From Hypsibius dujardini (taxonomy: Eukaryota > Tardigrada > Eutardigrada > Parachela > Hypsibiidae), in contig LRSR01014297.1 in assembly GCA_001579985.1 (NCBI GenBank), positions 1 through 27,903 on the forward strand: a stretch of 27,903 nucleotides of DNA, written 5' to 3'. The translations under genes were made by a program, and so were the position numbers. Below, piece by piece: positions 11,152-21,984 of this stretch; the first letter of the stretch is position 1; every line of letters starts with the position of its first letter. Below the pieces are notes generated by a model. The model was not told where the DNA came from and searched no databases. It worked only from the letters and a program-made list of their open reading frames with translations.

Positions 11152-11328
11152 CGTGCTGCGCGCGCTTGCCCTCGCATTACATTGTCTTTGACGCAGGCTG
11201 AGTGCGCTTCGCGCGCTTTGCACTCACATTACATTGTCTTTAACTCAGGCTGCGTGCGCTTCGCGCGCTTGCACTCGCATTACATTGTCTTTAACGCAGG
11301 CTGCGTGTGCTTCGCGCGCTTGCCCTCG
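11152..11328. repeat. 51-bp tandem repeat, about 3.5 copies
   Basis: Copies begin with ATTACATTGTCTTT at 11176, 11228 and 11279 (spacing 52 and 51 bp), preceded by a partial copy. Each carries the GC-rich motif GCGCTTCGCGCGC, which contains the dyad GCGC-TTC-GCGC. The copies differ at a few positions. The 51-bp period gives a 17-residue repeat in one frame, but that reading lacks other coding signs. The array ends about 530 bp before the BLOC1S4 start codon. Confidence 0.9.
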
Positions 11329-11855
11329 TTGAAACTTCTGTCGACCGAATCAAGCCATTTGTCTCGGTTAGTGCAGCAGATCTATGCATTACCGAGTGCG
11401 GTAGCTTGAATCGGGTTTACATTGGATTTGAGAAATTGGGTGTACACAAGACTGCAGTGCATGTCCCTTTTCCCAAATCATTTTCAGGCTTTCTTTCACG
11501 TTAAAACTTTTAGTTAAAGATCCTGGGAACTGCAATAGGAATTCCAAAGAAATGTGTAACAGTAAGCCCATTTAATCTCACACAAATCGTTTTAATCTCA
11601 CACGTTTTGCGTAAATGCCACACACTAAAATAATCCCTGAGTAAAGAAACATCGAAAACGGTAATTGCAGGGCCGGTGCCACGGTATGGAACCGATCGAG
11701 CGTTGCGCAAAAAGCCGAGCCGGCCGATCAGCTGACTTGATTGATTTGATTGATCGAATTACACTTGAGTGGAATTGATTTTCTTCCCGTTCCCGTTTGA
11801 GTCATCTTCCGTTTATTTACACATTTCACGGTGACGGCGCCAATTCCTCGCCATC

Positions 11856-13258
11856 ATGTTCAATGAGGGAAATCTCGCCGGCGACGACGATGACGATGCG
11901 TCGGGCCACATTAGACTGCCCTTCGTCAACAGAAGTGCGACGAATCATCATGAGCAACGCGGAAGATTTTTCTTTTCCAAGACGCCGTCGACCTCATCGC
12001 AGTCCTCCTCGTCGGCGGGCTTACTGGATCGATTGACCAAGGATGTCGTCGACATGTACAGCGAGATGACGGCTCAAGGCCCCGCGACTTCCGCGGAACG
12101 GGCTGATTTGCATCTGACTCAACAGGTGAGAAAGACAGAAGGGAATTATATAACGCGAATAATTAAATAAATAAATAATACGGAATAACGCGAATATTTC
12201 AATGATGACTTGAAGTTTGAGGGTTTTTTGCCCCCGTTTACGGTGAGTGACGAAGCAGCGATTTATTTGCATAAGTGAATGAGCTCTTTATTGCAGTTGG
12301 AGGGGATGGAGCGGACTGCGGATGAGATGTTAGAGAAGCTGGCGGAATACTGCGAGCTATTGGAACTGGTAAGCCGTTCATTGATTGATCAATTGGCTTA
12401 ATTGCTGTGTGGAAATAAGATTTTACGGGTGGTTGATTGTAGTTCTTACTTGGTGAGTCGATTGATTGATTGATTTCGCTCGAACGGTTTGTGTGAGAGA
12501 AGATGAACCCGATTTGGGTCGCATTAGTACAGTCCAAACTGGCCAAGGGATGGGAATCTGTTGATTGCTCGGTTTGCTGTTTGATCAATTGTGACAACTG
12601 TTTCGTCAATCAGTCAGGCAATGAAGTACTTGACTGGAAGGTTGACCTGTTACAGGAGTGTTAAATTGAGGGTCGATTTTCTTTCAGCTTCGCAACAGTA
12701 CTTCGGTGACTCTGAATCAGCAGCTGCCAAAGACTTTTGAAACTATCCAGCAGATGCACGAAATATACAGACGCATCGATCAAATTGAGGTAGGAACACA
12801 TCGCGCGGACGTCCTGTCTGTTTGTTTATTCATCTGACTGTTTGTTGTCTGTCTGCCTATTTGTCTGTCTGCCTATTTGTCGGTCTGTCTGTCTGCCTGT
12901 CTGCCTGCTTGCCTGCCTAAGTTTAACAGTCTTATCCGCTTGATACAATTTTTTTTAAATTCTTTTTTAGGATGTGGTGCGTACCGCGGAAGGCCTCACC
13001 GACGGTATGGAGAACGCCGTCACGCGAGCGGAGAACGAGCTCACCCCCAAAACGTCCGCTGTGATAAAGGGTTTCCTCCGGAAGATGTCGCCGTTCGTAT
13101 TGCCGAAATCCCGTGATGTGTCTGGCTGGGAGCATCTGGAGTATTACGAAGCGCCCGTATTCTCCCTTGAGAGTCTACGGCCCTCCTCACCCAAGACTTC
13201 CAAATCTGATGCCAGTGACACGAAAATTGCCAAAGAAGAGTCTTCCACGGAGGGTTAG
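11856..13258 (+). CDS. BLOC1S4: BLOC-1 complex subunit 4 (cappuccino)
   Basis: Subunit of BLOC-1, the octameric coiled-coil complex that sorts cargo from endosomes to lysosome-related organelles. Exons are 11856-12125, 12297-12368, 12688-12789 and 12971-13258 (TAG). All introns are phase 0 with GT-AG ends, giving 243 aa (human about 217). Residues 1-60 are a low-complexity acidic/Ser-rich lead (DDDDD). From about residue 62 to 172 the protein is helical, with DEMLEKLAEYCELLELLRN, then IYRRIDQIE (about 140-148), matching the conserved IYxxID region of cappuccino proteins. The C-terminus keeps the family's F-x-P and YEAPVF (207-212) segments. The start is the only ATG in frame before the acidic region. 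Intron 3 holds a TCTG tract. The gene converges with CCT4. Identification is by recalled similarity and the combination of motifs is specific. Confidence 0.9.
12830..12918. repeat. TCTG tract in BLOC1S4 intron 3
   Basis: TCTG, CCTG and TTTG units fill the middle of the 181-bp intron, leaving a normal polypyrimidine stretch (TTTTTTTAAATTCTTTTTTAG) at the acceptor. The tract probably lengthened an originally shorter intron. Confidence 0.9.
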
Positions 13259-13854
13259 AGCTCAAGTCTCGTCAAGGATGTCTACCTTCCTTTCTGTGAT
13301 GGAAAACCAACCAAGACTCGTCGTGATTCATTCTAAGTTTTTTTATGTCGTGGATATTCCTGCTGGTCTGTTTTGTGCGGACCAATGCCGATTCTTCGTA
13401 TATATAATTGCATTTCAGTTTCCAAACCTTTTGATATTAACGCGTTTCATAATTTTCTTAGGATTCGTGTATGACGTTCCCTGTTATGTATAAACCAGGT
13501 GTTTGCGAACCGGAAACCAAATTTTTAGGTGTAGTCACCACATGCATCTTCTGATGACGATAGGGCTTTTGCATCTTATTAAACCAATGAAAATCAGTCA
13601 TGGTGAACAGTTACGCGAAGACATCCGGCATCTGAATGAGACCGACACTTTGTCTTGTAACATATAAGAAACGAACGTTTTAAGAAACATTATGGGCAGA
13701 ACGTAGCAGCGCGTTCCTCCTGCCTGACGAGGACAACCACCGACTGAGAAACTGTAAGATCGAGCAGCATTTCCAATAAAAGCCAGATGGATGACATCAG
13801 ACATGACAAAAGTTTGGCTTCCAGAAAGTATATAAAAAAGGGACTTCCAAGCGA
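13259..13854. other. Shared 3' region between convergent BLOC1S4 and CCT4
   Basis: The two stop codons are 596 bp apart and face each other. On the plus strand ATTAAA (13578-13583) and AATAAA (13775-13780) are candidate poly(A) signals for BLOC1S4; use of the second would bring its transcript to within about 80 bp of the CCT4 stop. I did not find a canonical poly(A) signal for CCT4 here. Confidence 0.55.
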
Positions 13855-16800
13855 TCAGCCGCGGCCATTGACCTGCAATGGAGAAAGAAAGGAATGTTAG
13901 TTATTGATTAATACATTACTTCGTTTGTGTCTGCCTGTCTGCCTGTCTGTATGTCAGTGTGTCTGTATGTCTGTATGTCTGTGTGTCTGTGTGTCTGTCT
14001 GCCTGTTACTTCATCTGTCTGCCTTTCTGTCCATCTGCTTGTTTGCCTGTTTGTCTGTCTGTCTGTTGCCTGTTAGGGAACTTGTCTGACAAAGATACAA
14101 CTGAATTAGGGCACTCACAATGTCGTCAATCTTGAGGATACTCCGGACAGTCTCCGAGGCAAGCTGAATGCAACTGGTTGTCACCAACAGCGGCTGCACC
14201 ACGTTCTCCTCGTAGATGTTGGACACCGTGCCGCGCTTCACATTGATGCCCGACTGGATGTCGCCGGCGGCATGCCGATTACGCAACTCTGTCACCGTCT
14301 CAATCGAATTCAAACCTGCATTCTCCGCCAGGGTGTTGGGGATGACTTCGAGGGCCTCACCAAACATACGCACGCAGACCGCCTGGGCGCCGACCAAGGT
14401 TCGAGAATACTCTGCCAGACGGATGGACAGCTCAATTTCCGGCGCACCTCCTCCCACAATCAAATGCCTATACAAACATTCCGATAGATTACGGCATACC
14501 TCTAAATTGATTCGTGAGACGCGATTAGTTTCCAGAAAGGCAGTCATACTTAAAACACAAACGTACCGCTCTCGGACTAGACACCGGATCACACACAGGG
14601 CATCGTGGAGCGAGCGTTCGGCTTCCTCCAGCACGAGTTTGTTGGATCCCTTGACGACGACCGAGACGGTGCGACCCTTCTTGGCAATACCGGAAAACTG
14701 GAAACAGCGCATAAGCAGATTAAAATCAAGCCAGACAGACACAGACAGGCCAATCAACCACGGCCAGACAACCACAGAGGGGCAGGCAGACAACATACAA
14801 CCAACAGACAGCCAGGCACAGACACATAGATACAGGCAGATAACCACCAACAGCAATGCAGACAAGAAATACACAGTAGAAACGTACAACGTGGTAAATA
14901 AAACGAAGCAGGCATACCTTCACAAGTTTGGTCGTTCCCGAATCAATCTGCTCTACCATGTCGACGGAAGCGAGGGCTTCCGGCACAAAATGGTCCAGAC
15001 TGGCGATGGGGCGTAATCCCAAGCTCTATAACCGAAGCCGCGAGTGAGTAAATATCTGCCATTGTCTTAAAAAAACGAAAACTCACCTTCGAGACAAATT
15101 CAATCTCCTCTCGTTCAATGTCACGCAAAACCATGATCTTCATCTTGGCCAAGTAGTGCAGGGCCATGTCAGTGACAGCATCCCTATATTATACACAAAT
15201 ACAACACTAAAGCATCGAACGGCGAAAAAAGAATCAAGGGTCAGTGAGTGCAGTACCGCAAAATGCTCTTCTGGATCAGGAGGACGTTGCAGTTGGCCTT
15301 TTTAATCTGCTTGACAATGTTCAGGAGATAGGCCCGTTCCTCGCGCAAGATTCGGTCCATCTGGGTGTAGTCCGATACAATGACGTTGTTCTCCATCTAA
15401 CCCATCCAAAAGGCACAACCCAATCAATCAATCAGTTGCTGAACCAGTCAGTGCTGGACCAATCAGTCAATCAACCAGTTGAACTTTAGTCGTTCAAGTT
15501 AACATGTCCTTCACTTGTGCCCTTACTACTTAGATCCGTCTTCAGAAATCAACATCTGGTGCACTTACATCGGTTTTCGGTGGAGACAGGCAGAACTGAA
15601 TAAGCGCCACCTTGGCCTTTTCCACACGGCGCGGAGCATCCGGTGGGCCTTGGGCGCGTTGCGTCAAAACGAGTCCATCGACCAGTTCACTCTCGTCCAC
15701 AGTGGATCTAAACATGAAAAAAAGACATGCAATAAATCGCAGCGAAATCCATCGGACAACTTCCGATGCAGTGGTTAAAGAAGATGCCGCTTCGTACCCC
15801 AGAGTTTGGACAAGCTTAATGTCCTTCAGATCGACAACGGTCGGGGCAGCCGGATCGATAACCTTCAAGACGGCGTCGACGGCGATCGGTGCGAGGACGT
15901 CAGAGTACTGTGAAACAACCTAAAAATAGCAAAAATGAACCCAAAATTTATAAACTAATTTCGTCCACTGCAAATCGACTGGTTGATTGATTGATTGGCT
16001 AGAGTTCTAGCTTACGACGGATTGATTTTTTGATTTAAACAGTTTTGGTGCAATATCATTTGATTGTCTACTTCGTTTACCTTTTCAACGAGCAGTGCTT
16101 TGAATTCCATTCTAAATTTCTTCAATCAATAACCATCATTAAATAAAAAAGATCACACCTCAATTCGTTGAACGTGATTCATTTGCCATTCGACGAATGC
16201 AACCAAAACCAGTCGATCAATCAATCAATCTAATCATTACACTCAATCAATTAATCGCACTCAACGGGCCTGGATCAATCAATCAATTAACCAATTGATT
16301 TGCTGTTAATTGAAACTTTGAAATTCCGCCGAAAACATTCTATGGTACCGCAGTGCAACAAAAAACAGCCACGCTTTATGAAGAAGAATTTACCTTTGAA
16401 TTCAGCGAGGTCTTGGCAATTTTGATGAGAGAAGCGCGGTCCTTCAGATCAACGGCCTGAGACATATTCTTCAGAATATTGACGCTAACTTCCGCGGCAT
16501 GTTGAAAGGCCTCGGAGATAACCATCGGATGGAGTCCTGCACACCAAATATCGGCTGGGTTAAAACAGTCACTCAAACAGGCTCGACTACGAAACAAATT
16601 AAAAGTGATGTCATACCTCGGGTCAACAGTTTTGCAGCAGCCTCGAGAAGGGCTCCAGCCACTACGACGACAGAAGTCGTTCCGTCGCCGGCTTGCACGT
16701 CCTGGGCCTGCGACAACTCTACCAACTGAAAACGAAACGAAATGAGAGTACCATCGTCGATGCAAGTTTCGTAACCTCTTCAAGCACACAACACAAAATT

Positions 16801-17556
16801 TGCAGGTCAAAACTGAAGGATCAATCAATCGATCGATTGATCAATCAAGCGATTAAACGGTACAATTACCAAAACCAACTTGTACAACACTGACTTTTGA
16901 ATGGATTTGACGTTGATTTAGGCGTTAATTTAAAACTGCGCCACATGAAATTTTCGGTCGACGACTAGAAAGAAATTTCTAATAGAGAGGCAAAAACGTT
17001 GTCCAGTTGTCGATCCTCTGCCAAACCAATCAATCAGGCAATCAATCTAGGATCATCACCTATAAAACTATGAGTAAACAAAATCTCAACAATCGATCAA
17101 TCAATTGAACGTCAAAAAAGCAGAAATTACATATAACAGCAACAATAACCGAAAGAAAGCCCACTCCCACATTGATTTCGACTAGAGACTGAAAATCCCC
17201 AATAACTTTATATGCCTACCATTTGGGCAGCCGGATGCAGCACCTTCATCTGCTTCAAAATAGTCGCGCCGTCATTGGTGATGGTGACGCTTCCCCGTCC
17301 CGCTTGGATCATTTTGTCCATGCCGCGCGGTCCGAGGCTCGTCCGGATTGCGTCGGCGACACCTGAAATCGAAGATGTGGTCAGCGGACAACGGCGAGAT
17401 GGGAAAGTGGGTTAATTTACCAGCGACCTGAAACTCACTTTTGCCTGCTTGAATGTTGCTGAATCGAATATCCGTGGGCTTCTGCTTGTCTTTATAAGCC
17501 ATCCCATTGGCCTTCCCGTTCCCGGCGGCTTGGGCAAAACTCTTGACGGCTGCCAT
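13855..17556 (-). CDS. CCT4: T-complex protein 1 subunit delta (CCT4)
   Basis: Delta subunit of the TRiC/CCT ring chaperonin, which folds actin, tubulin and other cytosolic proteins using ATP. Twelve exons on the minus strand: 17556-17439, 17362-17220, 16725-16617, 16536-16394, 15919-15798, 15707-15569, 15396-15257, 15183-15087, 15025-14918, 14697-14567, 14467-14119 and 13872-13855. Phases agree throughout and give 538 aa (human 539). Group II chaperonin signatures are intact: LGPRGMDKM (49-57), TNDGATIL (68-75), the ATPase motif GDGTT (101-104 region) and GGGAPE (422-427), plus the delta-like [19 protein letters not shown] and the terminal SILKIDDI. The last exon encodes only VNGRG and the stop. 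The N-terminus ([15 protein letters not shown]) is variable, as expected. Introns 9 and 11 hold tetranucleotide tracts, and others hold ATTG runs. The gene is head-to-head with OGG1. Confidence 0.97.
13926..14073. repeat. TCTG tract in the last CCT4 intron
   Basis: Most of the 246-bp intron before the 18-nt terminal exon is TCTG/TATG/TGTG/CCTG repeat. On the CCT4 sense strand it reads CAGA. Confidence 0.95.
14732..14845. repeat. Degenerate CAGA tract in CCT4 intron 9
   Basis: Imperfect CAGA/CAGG units in the 220-bp intron between the exons ending at 14918 and starting at 14697. On the sense strand it reads TCTG, the opposite of the tract in the last intron of the same gene. Confidence 0.8.
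15970..16290. repeat. ATTG/CAAT-rich intron 4 of CCT4
   Basis: Scattered ATTG and CAAT units (TTGATTGATTGATTGG near 15984; CAATCAATCAATC near 16218 and 16276) in the longest central CCT4 intron (15920-16393). Similar short runs occur at 12460-12475, 15422-15480, 16820-16850, 17025-17105, 18080-18160, 18558-18590 and 19330-19345. Confidence 0.75.
16824..16841. repeat. 18-bp palindrome in CCT4 intron 2
   Basis: ATCAATCGATCGATTGAT is a perfect palindrome formed where CAAT units switch to ATTG units. It is probably a by-product of the tetranucleotide runs rather than a protein site. Confidence 0.6.
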
Positions 17557-17959
17557 GCTTTTGGTTAGTGGGAACTCGGGGCGCGAGGAGTGAAGAATGA
17601 GATCACGAGCTGCGCAGGAACTTTTTCAAAATTGTTTTCTCTCGTGAAGAACCCAACAAAAATTACTGTCAAGTCAGTAGGAGCAAGAAACGCAGGTTGT
17701 AATAAAAAGCGTAGTAGGATCTGTGCCTATTTTAGCACACTGAGTTCGGTTTCTCTGCACTCAGCGCTCAGTTATTAGTAAAACTTATGTAAAGTTTTAA
17801 AGGAACAAAGAATGTTATTAGGAACTGTTCTTGGAACTTTTGCCCTTGCTCTTAAAAATTTCTTCGCATGTTCATAGAAAGAGTACTTTCGACTTTCGTT
17901 CAATCGTTTGTTTCCAGTCGCTTTGCAGATTCCGGGGGAATCTCACTTGATTCTAGGTG
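17557..17959. promoter_or_regulatory. Bidirectional CCT4/OGG1 upstream region
   Basis: The CCT4 and OGG1 start codons are divergent and only 403 bp apart, so both promoters and 5' UTRs must lie here unless a 5' UTR intron exists. I see no clear TATA box at a sensible spacing for either gene and no tetranucleotide tract in the interval, unlike most other non-coding DNA in the window. Promoter function is inferred from position. Confidence 0.6.
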
Positions 17960-20900
17960 ATGAGTTCAACATCTTGGATGAAATTTCCGTGCAGAGTAGT
18001 GGAGATGCAATTGGATTATGTTCTTGCGTGTGGCCAAAGCTTCCGGTAGGATTCGGCGTGTGCTGTTCCTTGTAAAGGCACTAATCAATCAATCGATCGA
18101 TTTTTGTTCAAACATCAAGCAAATTATCGGGCAGTTGAGCCAACCTATCAATCAACCAGTTATTCACACAGACTGATACAGACAATTCACCCCACCGGAT
18201 CATGCCAGTTTGCCCTCTCCCATCTGCGACTTTGTAAATCAGTGTACATTCTTGTTTCGTTTGAAATTTTTTCATAGGTGGCACAAGAATGCGTCAGGAG
18301 AATGGCACGGAGTTATCGGGCGGAAGGCTTTCCGGTTGAGGCAAACCGACGATCATGTGGAATATCAAGTCTTCCCTGGACCTTCAGCAGAAATGCCCGC
18401 AATTTCAGAACCTGCACCGAAGAATCGGAGACAGAGTAAAAGTGCGAAAGAGGTATGATTTCGCAACATGATAGCGCCGTTTATTGCGAGCGCAAGTGTT
18501 TCCTCGAACAGTCCGAGCTGCTGCAAGGGAAGGAAAGCGTCCAGCATGTAAAGAACGACAATCAATCAAGCGATCGATCGATTGCTTGCCCCTGTTCAAC
18601 CTACCTTGATAGAAGATTGCGTTACACGCCATATTGATGGAGGAATAGATTGATGAACTGGTCGCAGTTTGCAGCTCTCATTTCTTGAGGCATTTTATGT
18701 TTTGAAAGGTACGCAAAATATTTTGTTTACAGACCGCCAGCATGGAATTCTCAAAGACGCCCGCTGTCATTGATCCGCATCTCTCCGAGCTGCACCGCTA
18801 CTTCGCTCTAGAAACGTCCTTAATGCCCCTATACGAAGAGTGGAGCGCAGCGGACGAACGGTTCGCCGCGGTGGCACCGCAATTTCAGGGCATCCGGATG
18901 CTGCAGCAGGATTTCGTGGAAACCCTCTTCAGTTTCATCTGCTCCAGCAACAACAACATCGAACGGATTCAGCAGATGGTGGAGAAATTGTGTTCAAATT
19001 ACGGCGCGGCGATCTGTTCCCTGGATGGGAGGACTTTTTATTCTTTCCCATCGGTGGACCGACTGGCCGGCAAGGAAGTAGACGGCGAACTGCGGAAACT
19101 GGGATTCGGGTACCGGGCGGGCTTTCTTCAGAAATCGGCGGAATATATCACAAAGTATGCTGCGTTTCCACATTTTCCTCTCGTTGTTTGTCGATATTTT
19201 GGATTCGAAAAATCAGCAATAAATTGACAACCATAAAATATGTGGCAATAATTTTGACAAAATAAAAGTAAAAATTCAATTTTTTAAAAATGGAAAACGA
19301 AAAAGAAATCTTGTGGCTAATATACTCGGTTGATTGATTGATTAAAGATATACGTCACGATTTCCCCCTGTTTGTTCTATCTTGCGCAGCATTTATACCA
19401 TTTCAAAACATGGGCAGCATGAGGACTGTTCCCTCGTACGACTAATGTCTTCTGAACGACGTTTGATTGTTCATTACAAGACGATTGGATTGATTTGGCA
19501 AACTCGGCTCGGCTATGCATGGAAGTTGAGGCATTGCTCGAGAATTGAGATTCTTGGCATAACGTGTATTCAGCGGCCATTGGTCAGCAATAAGGGCTGA
19601 CTCTGGAGGAGTTAGTTCACCGAGGTCTCTGACTGCCGTCAAGTGACTATGGAGAAGTTTTTTTCTGTCGGATCATGTTGTGCACGCTTGCTGGCACTGC
19701 AGACGTTTGTATGGGTAACATAAACGGTCAGGGCGTGGACAGTGTGAAAAATGTACCATCAAATTTTCGCTTTTCGCTATTAAGAACAATGAAAACAGAT
19801 TACTCTGAGGGGCGATTGATTCATTGATTGTTTGAATATGTAGCGTCACTAGTTCTAGGCACACTTTCAGCGCTCACGGTTCACATTACACTGTACCGGT
19901 ATTCACACCTGTAAAGTGGACAGTGGGCGAATAAGGGGAAATATTTAGCCAACTCGTTCGACAGTTAGTTTTTTCTCTAAGACAAGTAGCATTCAGGCAA
20001 GTACTCCTTTGCGCAGGACAGCTTCCGGTTCCAGAGATAGGTGGTTCCATATCCGGTTTACGAGGTGGGCGAAAGATCGATGGAAGACAGCCAAGGGTAT
20101 TTCATTCTCGTCCAGAGTCCGGTAGTGCAATTGAACTGCTTTGGGGTGGTTCAGGATTTTTCCGATTGGTCGGATATTACCTGCAACATCAGAGGCGACA
20201 GTGATGGGAATGAATAGTTCGAAGAGTAACTCACCGAGAGGTATCTCGCTGAAGATCCGCTTGTAAGCAAGCACTAGTGACTGCTTCAGTCGTTGGGTGC
20301 GTGTGTTGGTCGTTGGTCGCATCCCTGCACGTTTTCGACTGAGGTTTTCCAATCATTTTATCACTCGATTCTACTCTTTAGGCATCCGGAATGGTTGGAT
20401 CAGGTCGTGAAGGCCGACTACGCCACCGCCAAATCCCTGCTGATGGAACTGCCCGGTGTGGGCGCCAAAGTCGCTGACTGTATCTGCCTCATGTCACTCG
20501 GCCATCACGGCGTCGTGCCGGTGGACACTCACGTCTTCGCCATCACCGCGGAGCATTACCTGCCCAAACTGCGCGGCATCAAGTCCGTCACGCCGCGGGT
20601 GTACAATGAGATTGGCGAGTTTTACCGCGCCCGTTTCGGGCCCATGGCGGGATGGGCGCATTCGGTGCTGTTCACCGCACACCTGGCACGCTTCAAGGTA
20701 CAGTCAAAGACCTGAGATTCGAATGACGTCACAGTGTCCTTCCTACTTTACTGTCTCAAATTCCAAACTAGCAACGGCCGGCTCCACGCAAACGGTTCGA
20801 TAGAAATAAACTCACTTGACCGTTCGAATCTCAGAACTTTGACCTGTAGCGATGGCAGTCATCAAAACGTCACATTGAAAGTGCTCCTTCGTCTTTTCCC

Positions 20901-21269
20901 TTTGTCCTTTTGCTTTGATTTTGAATTTGCAATGGGACCTTGAAAAGTTTGAAAATTAGTTTCTGTTTGTATAAAATCTAATTTGTGAATGTGTGATGAA
21001 TTTAACAATTGTCTATTTGAATTCCCTTTAATTTGATTTCAGAACCGGAAAGGGATTTCAAAAATTTGGCTTAAGTTTCCGTTTGAAATGTGATTTGAAA
21101 AGTTTGAATTGACTTAGCAATTTGGATTTAAAGTCCAAACAGGTCTGTTTGCCGGTTGCAGAAGAAAGCCGAATCGTCAGCCGGTCGGACACATAATAAG
21201 CGCAAGAAGATGGTCACGCCGGAAAGTGTCGGCGCCGAACATGTCAGTGCGACCGATTGCGTGAATTGA
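17960..21269 (+). CDS. OGG1: 8-oxoguanine DNA glycosylase/AP lyase
   Basis: Base-excision-repair enzyme that removes 8-oxoguanine opposite cytosine. Exons: 17960-18045, 18278-18452, 18733-19154, 20382-20697 and 21162-21269 (TGA); phases agree, giving 368 aa (human isoform 1a is 345). The ATG at 17960 follows an in-frame TAG and opens MSSTSWMKFPC. Features by residue, human equivalents in brackets: GQSFRW with G25 (G42); SSNNN with N160 (N149); R165 (R154); R215 (R204); the helix-hairpin-helix LPGVGAKVADC with catalytic K257 (K249) and C261 (C253); PVDTH with catalytic D276 (D268) and H278 (H270); F325 (F319). H321 occupies the position of human Q315. Compared with human, there is a net ~28-residue insertion between W30 and N160, at the basic NRRQSKSAKE linker. 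The last exon ends in a basic tail with HNKRKKM, a possible nuclear signal. No obvious mitochondrial presequence was seen. Confidence 0.96.
19155..20381 (+). other. OGG1 intron 3 (1227 bp)
   Basis: By far the largest intron of OGG1 (the others are 232, 280 and 464 bp). It is free of TCTG tracts and carries an antisense ORF near its 3' end, described separately. The donor (ACAAA|GTATGC) and acceptor (CTACTCTTTAG|G) both fit phase 2, joining K228 to HPEWLDQ. Confidence 0.85.
19993..20322 (-). CDS. Antisense ORF inside OGG1 intron 3, unidentified
   Basis: An ATG at 20322 on the minus strand opens 109 codons of ordinary amino-acid composition (MRPTTNTRTQRLKQ, NHPKAVQLHYRTLDE, HRSFAHLVNRIWNHLSLEP), ending at TGA. 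The ORF also contains an exact GT-AG pair, CTCG|GTGAGT at 20235/20234 and GATGTTGCAG|GT at 20181/20180. These bound a 54-bp candidate intron in phase 1 whose removal keeps the frame and gives 91 aa. I recognise no family. It may be a nested gene, a decayed mobile-element fragment, or chance; the non-repetitive composition and the intact splice pair favour one of the first two. Confidence 0.35.
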   Translation of the reverse strand: MRPTTNTRTQRLKQSLVLAYKRIFSEIPLGELLFELFIPITVASDVAGNIRPIGKILNHPKAVQLHYRTLDENEIPLAVFHRSFAHLVNRIWNHLSLEPEAVLRKGVLA

Positions 21270-21953
21270 GGTGAGGTTATGTCTCCTTTATAAGGTCTTA
21301 CACTGTTCTGGGTGATAAGAGGGTTAATCAGCAGTATTGTGAGACGCTGAAGAATGACTTGGGGAATTTCGTTCACGTAGTTGTCTTTGTGGCCTGGTCG
21401 TCAGACAACGTCAGCCTCGCAATCACGAATGAACTTGGGAAGTCGAATGATTCGCTCGATAAGGGGGTTATTTTGATACAAACTGTGTGCATACCGATGA
21501 AAGCAGAAAGTGCCACGGGGGCTGATGGAGTGTGAGCCAGAATGTGATGGTCATAAGTTAAATATAAACCATTTTACACAATAGAGGCTGGTACGAGATG
21601 ATTAGACCAGGGTCTAACTGTAACTGGAGGATGGATTTGTTTACAGTGTTGGGGTCAAGCAAGCGCGAACTTCCTTGATTTCGATCATCTGGCATGAGGA
21701 GCTTCCCCGTGTTTCTGCTCGGTAGAGATCTTATGAGTCTTCGTAACTGTCGAGATGCTTTGATGAACATTTTCTTTATTCTTGCTTGACGCTCGAGTCT
21801 TAATATTTGGTAACTGTTGGAGCGTCTTCTGCCTACCGTATTTGCCTCTCTGTCGGTGTGCTTATCGATCTGTTTGTTTGTCTGCCTGGGTTGCCTGCAC
21901 GCCTGCCTGTTCCTTTGTTTGCTTGACATCATGCCTTTTTGTCTGTTTGTCTG

Positions 21954-21984
<31 letters not shown>

